Shown: positions 8,076 to 14,912 of the stretch, piece by piece
Layout: each line of letters begins with the position of its first letter
How positions within the stretch are numbered: the first letter of the stretch is position 1
Source: Clostridia bacterium
GTDB taxonomy: Bacteria; Bacillota; Clostridia; Oscillospirales; Acutalibacteraceae
DNA: 64,000 nt
Assembly: GCA_029098305.1 (NCBI GenBank)
Contig: JAQXOB010000050.1
Coordinates: 1 to 64,000, forward strand
Direction of reading: 5' to 3'
Notes under the pieces: generated by a model
Database searches by the model: none
The model's input: the letters and a program-made list of their open reading frames with translations, nothing else
What the model was told of the DNA's origin: nothing
Made by a program: the position numbers and the translations under genes

Positions 8076-8948
8076 ATGGCAAAAAGGAAAAAAAGCAAAT
8101 ATTTTCTCGTATATGTTATGATTGCTATTTTCTTAGCATCTTTTACTATAACTGTGGGCGTGGGAAAGATTCTTGACGGCAATGGTAAGATTCCTACAGA
8201 TCATATTGACAATATCAGCTCTAGCAACTCCTTGCCCGATGTATCATCAAACCTGACAAGCAGTGTGGCATCATCTGATGCCGATACAAACACTAGTTCT
8301 GAATCAGATAGTGTTGAATCTGACGCAGAAGTTGCAGAACCTCCTGTAACATCAAGCATACCTGATAGTGAACAGCCTGCTGAGCTTACAGAGATGTTAA
8401 CATCAGGTGGAATATCATACAGTGATATTAAAGGAACACAGATAGTAATAGCAAGCACAAGAAGTGTTTATTCTGATGTGTATTGCTACGAAAAACAGCC
8501 GTCGGGCGAGTGGAAGCAGATATATAGCTATGATGATGGCTTTATAGGCTACTGGGGTGTGGCTCCTGATCCGGGACAGAATGACAAGTTCACACCGGCA
8601 GGTTTCTTCGATATTGGAGATGCTTTTGGTATGGAAAAAAGCCTTGATACTAAGCTTGATTATTTTCAATTGGAGAGCAACTCATATTGGGTAACTGATA
8701 AAAATTCTTCAAGCTACAATAAATATGTGGTAGAAAGCAACGGCGACTGGGATAGCGCTGTGTCTATGTATGATGAAAGCGCATATAAATATGGTGCTGT
8801 GATAAAAACAACAGGCAATATGGTTGGTGTGTTCCTCTGCTGTGGCGACGAGTGCACAAGTAGGGATTTAGCACTATCCGAAGATAATGTAAAAGAAATT
8901 CTTCTTTGGCTGGACAAAAACAAACTGCCACAGATACTGATTTATTGA
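8076..8948 (+). CDS. Membrane-anchored L,D-transpeptidase-like (YkuD/COG3786) protein, apparently inactive
   Basis: This protein of 290 residues has a Lys-rich start, one transmembrane helix (about 8-28), a Ser/Asp/Glu-rich linker (about 40-105) and an extracellular domain. The domain follows the COG3786 pattern: TPAGFFDIGDAFG, then YKYGAVIKT, VGVFLCC, and a final ALSEDN...LLWLDKNK segment. In active members the FLH motif and the TxGCVALS motif carry the catalytic His and Cys. Here these read FLCC and TSRDLALS, so both residues are lost. I infer a non-catalytic, perhaps peptidoglycan-binding relative. ATG at 8076 follows GAGGGG. It is co-transcribed with the PP2C-like gene upstream. Confidence 0.65.
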   Translation: MAKRKKSKYFLVYVMIAIFLASFTITVGVGKILDGNGKIPTDHIDNISSSNSLPDVSSNLTSSVASSDADTNTSSESDSVESDAEVAEPPVTSSIPDSEQPAELTEMLTSGGISYSDIKGTQIVIASTRSVYSDVYCYEKQPSGEWKQIYSYDDGFIGYWGVAPDPGQNDKFTPAGFFDIGDAFGMEKSLDTKLDYFQLESNSYWVTDKNSSSYNKYVVESNGDWDSAVSMYDESAYKYGAVIKTTGNMVGVFLCCGDECTSRDLALSEDNVKEILLWLDKNKLPQILIY

Positions 8949-8974
8949 TATTAACCCGAAAGGAAAGAAACGAT

Positions 8975-9697
8975 TTGTCCGCTTTATTTTTTGCAGATAA
9001 AATAGAAAAGGTTCATACACTGTATGGTGAAGATGCCTCGCATATCGCAAGATCACTTAGGATGACTGTGGGCGAGATAGTTACTTTCTGCACACCTGAT
9101 GGAATGTGTCACGACTGCGAAATTACCAATATTAGCAAAAGCGAGGTCGATTTTAAGGTAGTCAACGAATATATCTGCGAAAGTGAACCGAGCATAGAGG
9201 TTACATTGTATCAGGCACTCACAAAGAGTGACAAAATGGATTTGATAATACAAAAGTCTGTAGAATTGGGTGTGGGCAGGATCGTGCCTGTCATCACCGA
9301 CAGATGCGTATCACGTCCTGATGCAAAATCTATGGATAAAAAGATAGAGCGCTGGCAAAAAATAGCCAAAAACGCCGCTATGCAGTCACGCAGAGGCAAA
9401 GTGCCGATGGTAATGCCTCTTCTCACACTAGAGAATGCTGCCAAAGATGCATCTGCTCTCGAAAAAGCCATAGTATATTATGAAAAATATGGCGAAAACA
9501 CTAATTCTCTTATCACAGTAGATACAAAATCGCTTGGAATATTTGTGGGTAGTGAGGGAGGCTTCTCTGAGGATGACATCCGATTGCTGGAGGATAACGG
9601 CATAAGCTGTGCAAGCCTAGGCAAGCGTATATTACGCACAGAGACTGCTCCTCTGGCAGCGCTTACTATAATAATGTATATAACAGAAAATATGTAA
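8975..9697 (+). CDS. rsmE: 16S rRNA (uracil1498-N3)-methyltransferase RsmE
   Basis: The 240-residue SPOUT-family methyltransferase modifies U1498 of 16S rRNA with S-adenosylmethionine. An N-terminal PUA-like segment starts SALFFADKIEKVH, as in the family. The knotted SAM-binding C-terminus shows LGIFVGSEGGFSEDDI and LGKRILRTETAPLAAL. I chose the TTG at 8975 (AAAGGAAAG just upstream) because it gives the normal family N-terminus; reading further upstream would overlap the previous gene. It is 26 bases after the preceding stop and probably in one operon. Confidence 0.92.
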   Translation: MSALFFADKIEKVHTLYGEDASHIARSLRMTVGEIVTFCTPDGMCHDCEITNISKSEVDFKVVNEYICESEPSIEVTLYQALTKSDKMDLIIQKSVELGVGRIVPVITDRCVSRPDAKSMDKKIERWQKIAKNAAMQSRRGKVPMVMPLLTLENAAKDASALEKAIVYYEKYGENTNSLITVDTKSLGIFVGSEGGFSEDDIRLLEDNGISCASLGKRILRTETAPLAALTIIMYITENM

Positions 9698-9711
9698 AGA
9701 GATGATAAAGA

Positions 9712-10146
9712 ATGACAGAACTGAATAACAACTGTCTTGTCACGCTGAAAAGCAGACAAATAATGCTTGGTGACGAAGATACCAGTGTTATCAAAGTGCC
9801 GGCTCTTCGCACAGAGAAGAACGGCAAAACATATATTTATTACACTGTCTTTTATGATGATGACAATCAGATAGCAAATAAAGAAACTGTAAAAATAGTA
9901 TCTGATGATTGTGTGGAGCTACTTAGAAGCGGTCTGCTTAAATCGAAAATGGTTTTTAAAAAAGGCGAGACTACATCCAGTGTTTATGCCAGCCCTGCCG
10001 GACAAATGATGATGAGCATCACCACCGATGAGCTGGATATAGAACAGAGTGAAAAAAAGCTTGTCATTAATATGAAATACAAAATTGCCCTTGACAATGA
10101 TGCCGATATTCTTATATACTTCAAGTTGACATCTGAGAGCAATTAA
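9712..10146 (+). CDS. DUF1934 (YwiB-like) beta-barrel protein
   Basis: This 144-residue cytoplasmic protein matches the DUF1934/YwiB family, a small calycin-like barrel of unknown ligand. It shows the GKTYIYY strand near residue 40 and the basic VYASPAGQMMM segment. In Bacilli ywiB sits directly upstream of argS, and the same order is kept here with 17 bases between the genes. That conserved neighbourhood supports the assignment, but no function can be read from the sequence. Confidence 0.8.
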   Translation: MTELNNNCLVTLKSRQIMLGDEDTSVIKVPALRTEKNGKTYIYYTVFYDDDNQIANKETVKIVSDDCVELLRSGLLKSKMVFKKGETTSSVYASPAGQMMMSITTDELDIEQSEKKLVINMKYKIALDNDADILIYFKLTSESN

Positions 10147-10163
10147 GGAAGGATAATATAAAA

Positions 10164-11900
10164 ATGTATACATCTAATAAGGTTGTAAGCCAAATTAAAG
10201 AAGCATTGATAAATGCAGTTAATGCAGCTCAGGCAAACGGTGCGCTTGCCGAAGCAGAGATGCCTGATTTTATAATAGAAAGACCGGCAGACAGAAGCCA
10301 TGGCGACTTTGCATCTAATATTGCCATGGTAGGCGCAAGAGTATTTCGTTCTGCACCTGCAAAGATAGCCGCCGCTATATGTGAGAATATCAGCTTTGAT
10401 GGCACATTAATAGAAAAATGTGAAACAGCAGGCCCCGGATTTTTGAATTTCTTTGTGAAACCGGAATATTATGCCGAAGTGCTGTTTGATATCGAGCGTG
10501 ATGGCAAAAGTTATGGTTCCAGTGATTTTGGCGGTAACAAAAAAGTTATGGTAGAATTTGTTTCTGCTAACCCAACAGGACCAATGCATATGGGAAATGC
10601 TCGTGGCGGTGCCTTGGGCGACTGTCTTGCAGCAGTGCTTGCAAAAGCAGGATATGATGTTTGGCGTGAGTTTTATGTAAATGATGCAGGTAACCAGATA
10701 GAAAAATTTGCAAATTCGCTCAATGTAAGATATTTGCAAAAGTTTGACCCAAGCCTAGAGTTTCCTGAGGATGGATATCAGGGTGCCGATATAATCGACC
10801 ATGCAGAGGCTTTTTATGAGATAAACAAAGATAAATATCTCAACGTGCCTGAAGAAGAGAGAAAAAAAGCACTTGTAGACTATGCTTTGCCACTCAATAT
10901 CAACAAAATGCAGTCTGATATCGCAAAGTATAAGATAATCTATGACAAGTGGTTCTTTGAGAGCGAGTTGCACAACAGCGGTGAGATTAACGAGGTTATC
11001 GAAATCCTCAAAAAAGAAGGTCTTACTTATGAAAAAGACGGTGCATTGTGGTATAAAAATAAAGAAGTGCTTACCAAAAAACTGCTTGCTGAGGGCAAGA
11101 GCCAAAGCGACATAGACAAGCTGGAGCTTAAAGATGATGTTTTGGTAAGAGGCAACGGAAATCCGACATATTTCACAGCTGATATAGCTTATCATCGTAA
11201 TAAGTTTATTAAGCGTGGATTTGAGCTGTGTATAGATGTATGGGGTGCAGACCATCACGGTCACGTGGCAAGACTCAAGGGTGCTATGGACTCTGTGGGC
11301 TGTGACAGTGAAAATCTCCATGTGGTTCTCATGCAACTTGTAAAGCTTGTAAGAAACGGTGAGCTTGTAAGAATGAGCAAGCGTACAGGCAAGGCTATAC
11401 AGCTTGCAGATCTGCTGGAGGAGGTGCCTACTGATAGTGCAAGATTCCTCTTTAATACCCGTGAGGCAAACACTCAAATGGATTTTGATCTTGATCTCGC
11501 AGTTCAGGAGGATTCTCAAAACCCTGTTTATTATGTGCAGTATGCTCATGCAAGAATATGTAGCATTATCAAGGCCCTAATGAGCAGTGGAGTAGCTCTG
11601 CGTAAGTGTAGCACAGACGAGCTGATGCTCCTTAGCAGTGACGAAGAAAAAGACCTCATAAATCACCTTGCATTATTTGAAAACGAGATAGTAACATCTG
11701 CAAAGAGCTATGACCCTACTGTTATCACAAAGTATGTGACACAGCTGGCTACATTGTTCCACAGATTCTATAATGCTTGCAGAGTAAAAGGCGATAACGA
11801 AAGTCTCACAGCAGCCAGACTAATGCTGTGTAATTGTGCAAAAACTGTTATAGCAAGTATACTAGAGATGTTCAACATCGATGCACCTGAGGTAATGTAA
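10164..11900 (+). CDS. argS: Arginyl-tRNA synthetase
   Basis: This class I aminoacyl-tRNA synthetase charges tRNA-Arg. It is 578 residues long and has the N-terminal additional domain typical of ArgS (about 1-110). The HIGH-type motif appears within SANPTGPMHMGNARGG (134-149) and the KMSKS-type motif as RMSKRTGK near 400. The C-terminal anticodon-binding (DALR-type) domain is present to about 578. AAGGA precedes the ATG. No T-box leader is visible upstream, which fits its position inside an operon with the YwiB-like gene. Confidence 0.97.
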   Translation: MYTSNKVVSQIKEALINAVNAAQANGALAEAEMPDFIIERPADRSHGDFASNIAMVGARVFRSAPAKIAAAICENISFDGTLIEKCETAGPGFLNFFVKPEYYAEVLFDIERDGKSYGSSDFGGNKKVMVEFVSANPTGPMHMGNARGGALGDCLAAVLAKAGYDVWREFYVNDAGNQIEKFANSLNVRYLQKFDPSLEFPEDGYQGADIIDHAEAFYEINKDKYLNVPEEERKKALVDYALPLNINKMQSDIAKYKIIYDKWFFESELHNSGEINEVIEILKKEGLTYEKDGALWYKNKEVLTKKLLAEGKSQSDIDKLELKDDVLVRGNGNPTYFTADIAYHRNKFIKRGFELCIDVWGADHHGHVARLKGAMDSVGCDSENLHVVLMQLVKLVRNGELVRMSKRTGKAIQLADLLEEVPTDSARFLFNTREANTQMDFDLDLAVQEDSQNPVYYVQYAHARICSIIKALMSSGVALRKCSTDELMLLSSDEEKDLINHLALFENEIVTSAKSYDPTVITKYVTQLATLFHRFYNACRVKGDNESLTAARLMLCNCAKTVIASILEMFNIDAPEVM

Positions 11901-11918
11901 AAAAATATTGTCAAAAGG

Positions 11919-11947
11919 TTGACTAAAGGGAAAATATAGTTTATAAT
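11919..11947 (+). promoter_or_regulatory. Sigma-A promoter of rpmH
   Basis: TTGACT and TATAAT with a 17-base spacer lie 42 bases upstream of the rpmH start. Confidence 0.8.
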
Positions 11948-11988
11948 AGACCAACAAGGTTTTGTATATCCGAAAGGGGGCATTCAGA

Positions 11989-12123
11989 ATGCTTAGAACG
12001 TATCAGCCTAAAAAGCTCCACAGAAAGAAAGAGCATGGCTTCAGAAAGAGAATGGCAGACAGAAACGGACGCAAAGTTCTTGCTCGTAGAAGAGCTAAGG
12101 GCAGAAAGCATTTGTCTTACTAA
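11989..12123 (+). CDS. rpmH: 50S ribosomal protein L34
   Basis: The 44-residue, strongly basic protein begins [19 protein letters not shown] and ends in GRKHLSY, the typical L34 pattern. It follows an AAAGGGGG ribosome site. It opens the rpmH-rnpA-yidD-yidC-jag cluster, which in many bacteria lies next to dnaA and the origin. Here argS is the upstream neighbour. Confidence 0.97.
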   Translation: MLRTYQPKKLHRKKEHGFRKRMADRNGRKVLARRRAKGRKHLSY

Positions 12124-12159
12124 AAAATTTTTAGGCCACTGCTGTGGTCTATAATTTTT

Positions 12160-12222
12160 ATATAATGCCTGTCGAATGAATTTAGATTGTTTTTTTGTAT
12201 CTTGCTTCGGCAGACATTATAT
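12160..12222 (+). promoter_or_regulatory. Long hairpin between rpmH and rnpA
   Basis: ATATAATGCCTGTCGAA (12160-12176) pairs with TTCGGCAGACATTATAT (12206-12222), with one wobble and one mismatch. A shorter GGCCAC/GTGGTC hairpin (12133-12148) lies between it and the rpmH stop. They may attenuate or process the transcript so that L34 is made in excess over RnpA. This role is inferred. Confidence 0.5.
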
Positions 12223-12335
12223 AAAAGACTGTGCTTTGTTATGTGACAAACAGTTTAAAATTAAAAAGGAATGAGAGCTCTTCGTCGCTTACAATGGGTT
12301 TGATATCTAGTTTTTGTAAAGCGGCGGGTTTTATT

Positions 12336-12665
12336 ATGAAAAGAGTTACAGTCAAAAGTCGAAGGCAGTTCAGAAGAATTTATAACAGAGGCAAAAGCTT
12401 TGTTTCTCCTGAGCTTGTTACATATGTTTTGAAAAACAGAACCGGCGATAAAAAATATGGTATCACCACTGCGAAAAAGATTGGTAACGCCGTTAAGCGA
12501 AATCGTGCAAGAAGAATAATCAGGGCTGCTTATTATAATTTGTATGACAGCATAAAGCCCGGTTATGACTTTATCTTCGTGGCAAGAACTAAGACCACTT
12601 ATCTCAAAAGCACCGATATAGAGCCTGTTATGCGTGCGCATCTAAAAGAAGCCGGACTGATTTAA
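12336..12665 (+). CDS. rnpA: Ribonuclease P protein component
   Basis: This 109-residue basic protein assists the RNase P RNA in 5-prime maturation of tRNAs. It begins [19 protein letters not shown] and carries the RNR signature in [20 protein letters not shown] chose the ATG at 12336 because it matches the family start; 35 extra codons upstream are not family-like. Its ribosome site is weak (GGCGGG). It lies between rpmH and yidD as usual. Confidence 0.96.
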   Translation: MKRVTVKSRRQFRRIYNRGKSFVSPELVTYVLKNRTGDKKYGITTAKKIGNAVKRNRARRIIRAAYYNLYDSIKPGYDFIFVARTKTTYLKSTDIEPVMRAHLKEAGLI

Positions 12666-12676
12666 TATTTTTTGTT

Positions 12677-12907
12677 ATGAAACGCTTGCTTATAGCATTA
12701 ATTAAATTTTATCAAAAAAATCTCTCACCTTTAAAAAAACATCCCACGTGTAAATATGTTCCCACCTGCTCTGCATATGCACTGCAGGCTATCGAAATTC
12801 ATGGAGCGTTTGTGGGTAGTATGCTCGCCGTGTGGCGAGTGCTCAGGTGTAATCCATTTTCTAAAGGTGGATATGACCCTGTGCCTCAGAAAAAGAGAAA
12901 ATTATAG
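12677..12907 (+). CDS. yidD: Membrane protein insertion efficiency factor YidD
   Basis: This small membrane-associated protein of 76 residues has the conserved YQKNLSP segment, the Cys-rich [15 protein letters not shown] motif and the [13 protein letters not shown] ending. YidD aids membrane insertion together with YidC. It starts 11 bases after rnpA and precedes yidC. Confidence 0.95.
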   Translation: MKRLLIALIKFYQKNLSPLKKHPTCKYVPTCSAYALQAIEIHGAFVGSMLAVWRVLRCNPFSKGGYDPVPQKKRKL

Positions 12908-12957
12908 AAAAGCTATCGTTTTTATTTATATAATCTAATTGGAGGACAAGCCTTAAA

Positions 12958-13896
12958 ATGCAATTATTTCAATGGATAGGAAGCCTATTTGGCTATGTTT
13001 TGTGGTTTTTGTATGATATACTGCAAAACTATGGTCTGGCTATCATTTTGTTCACAATACTAATTCGTATAATCATGTTTCCGCTGTCTGTTAAGCAACA
13101 AAAGACAATGGCTATTAATGCTAGAATGGCTGCGAAACAGCAGGAAATCCGCAAAAAATACGCAAACGATCAGGCAAGAATGAATCAGGAGATTCAAAAG
13201 CTCTATGAAAAAGAGGGCATCAGCCCTTCTAGTGGCTGTCTCACATCATTTTTTCCGTTATTATTACTTATGGGAGTTTTCTACTCTGTAATGTATCCAC
13301 TCGACAACACACTTCATATTAGCACAGAGTATGTGTCTAGTGCGATTCAGAAGATTGCATCTCTGCCGGGCATGGGCATCTCTGCCTCAAGTGGAGTGAG
13401 ATACGAGCAGATCAACTTCCTCACAAATTTCCACAGTCTAAAAGAACACTTTGGCAATGGTTTGCAAAGTTTTTTGGGCTTTAGCAATGCCGATTTTGCA
13501 AAGCTTGAGAGCTTTAGTAATGGCTTTAACTTTGGTATTAATCTTTTGGAAACACCAAGCAATAAGGGGATTTTCAGTGTTTACTTTTTGATACCATTCC
13601 TTTGCTTTGCTACAAGCGTAGCATCAACACTCATCACAATGAGAATAAATAAAACAGGTCAAACACAGCAAGGCTGTATGAAAATCATGTTTATCGCAAT
13701 GCCATTGTTCACTGCGTGGATCGCATATAGCGTTCCGGCTGCTGTAGGATTCTATTGGATTTGCTCTACAGTAATCAGCTTTGGACTAACATTGATACTT
13801 AATATATTCTACAATGCAGGAGCAATGACAGCACAGCAAGAGGCACAAAGAGTGGCTCTGCTAGAGATAAAAGAAAAAGACGTGCATAGGAACTGA
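12958..13896 (+). CDS. yidC: Membrane protein insertase YidC/Oxa1
   Basis: The 312-residue polytopic membrane protein belongs to the Oxa1 family of insertases. It has a first helix around 15-40 and the coiled cytoplasmic loop LSVKQQKTMAINARMAAKQQ near 42-61. Further membrane helices lie around 95-115, 210-235 and 240-275. Unlike the classical Gram-positive form, no lipobox is visible at the N-terminus. The GGAGG site fits the ATG at 12958. It acts with YidD upstream and Sec. Confidence 0.94.
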   Translation: MQLFQWIGSLFGYVLWFLYDILQNYGLAIILFTILIRIIMFPLSVKQQKTMAINARMAAKQQEIRKKYANDQARMNQEIQKLYEKEGISPSSGCLTSFFPLLLLMGVFYSVMYPLDNTLHISTEYVSSAIQKIASLPGMGISASSGVRYEQINFLTNFHSLKEHFGNGLQSFLGFSNADFAKLESFSNGFNFGINLLETPSNKGIFSVYFLIPFLCFATSVASTLITMRINKTGQTQQGCMKIMFIAMPLFTAWIAYSVPAAVGFYWICSTVISFGLTLILNIFYNAGAMTAQQEAQRVALLEIKEKDVHRN

Positions 13897-13919
13897 TAAA
13901 AAATGGAGGTGTTTTAGCT

Positions 13920-14705
13920 TTGATTAGAGAAGCAATCGGTGTGGCAGATACCATAGAAAAAGCAAAAGAAGAAGCTTGCAAAGCATTAGGAGTAGACGCA
14001 TCAGAAGCAGAGTTTGAGGTTTTACAGCTGCCGGAAAAGAAAGTATTGGGATTATTTGGAGGAAAGGAAGCAAAGGTTAGAGCTTTTGTAAATCCATCTC
14101 CACTAGATTTAGCTAAAGATTATATGGAGAAAATAATCTCTGCAATGGGAATAGAAGGCACAAGCATAGAGATGAGCTGTGAAGATAACAATGTTGATTT
14201 TGTTATCTCCGGTGACAACGCATCTATGCTGATAGGCAGACGTGGCGAAACATTGGATGCTCTGCAATATCTCACAAGCCTTGTGGCTAATCATGTAGAT
14301 GATAACTACTATCGCATCAGCATTAATGTGGGCGATTACAGAGAAAAGCGCAAAGAAACTCTATCAGCACTTGGCAGAAAGCACGCTTTGCTTGCAGCAA
14401 GAAAGGGCTTCAAACATTCATTCGAGCCTATGAATCCTTATGAGAGAAGAATTATTCACACTGCTGTGCAGGAGATTGAGGGCGCTACATCATGGTCTGA
14501 GGGCGAAAATGCAAGACGTCACGTGGTTATCGGACCAGACCAGAACGCAAGACAAAACTACAGAAGAAGATCAGGCTACTCAAAGGGTGGCTACAACAAA
14601 AACAAGTCATACTCATCAAGCGAGAGCTTTGAAAAGAGAGAGCCAAAGGTTGTAGATGATCTTTCCGACAAGGGTGTTTCACTCTACGGCAAGGTAGAAT
14701 ATTAA
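13920..14705 (+). CDS. khpB: RNA-binding protein Jag/KhpB
   Basis: This 261-residue cytoplasmic RNA-binding protein has a Jag-N domain (1-50, ending VLGLFGGKEAKV), a KH domain with IGRRGETLDALQYL, and an R3H domain around 160-215 (MNPYERRIIHTAV). The C-terminus is Lys/Ser-rich. KhpB pairs with KhpA to bind many RNAs and influences cell division and envelope growth in streptococci. The TTG start at 13920 follows GGAGG and gives the normal family N-terminus. It closes the rpmH cluster. Confidence 0.94.
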   Translation: MIREAIGVADTIEKAKEEACKALGVDASEAEFEVLQLPEKKVLGLFGGKEAKVRAFVNPSPLDLAKDYMEKIISAMGIEGTSIEMSCEDNNVDFVISGDNASMLIGRRGETLDALQYLTSLVANHVDDNYYRISINVGDYREKRKETLSALGRKHALLAARKGFKHSFEPMNPYERRIIHTAVQEIEGATSWSEGENARRHVVIGPDQNARQNYRRRSGYSKGGYNKNKSYSSSESFEKREPKVVDDLSDKGVSLYGKVEY

Positions 14706-14716
14706 TCTGAATATCA

Positions 14717-14757
14717 AAAGCTATCAGGAAAAAATCGCCTGATAGCTTTATTTTTTT
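14717..14757 (+). terminator. Terminator after jag
   Basis: The stem AAGCTATCAGG / CCTGATAGCTT is followed by a T-rich run, directly after the jag stop. Confidence 0.9.
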
Positions 14758-14815
14758 GTTTTTCTATAATTATATTTATATTTAGCCAAAAAATAGAAAA
14801 AATAATAAGTAGATG

Positions 14816-14844
14816 TTGTTTTGATAGGAAAACTATGGTATAAT
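14816..14844 (+). promoter_or_regulatory. Promoter of the yfhO-glycosyltransferase operon
   Basis: TTGTTT and TATAAT are separated by 17 bases, about 69 bases upstream of the TTG start at 14913. Confidence 0.6.
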
Positions 14845-14912
14845 TTATTACGTTTAGTAGTATGAGCATATGTCATTTGCTCCCAAACTTGATTGAAAAG
14901 GTGTGATTAATT

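Noticed and set aside
10755..11549. Open frame of 264 codons opposite argS
   Set aside because: Antisense to a certain gene, no ribosome site and no family-like motifs.
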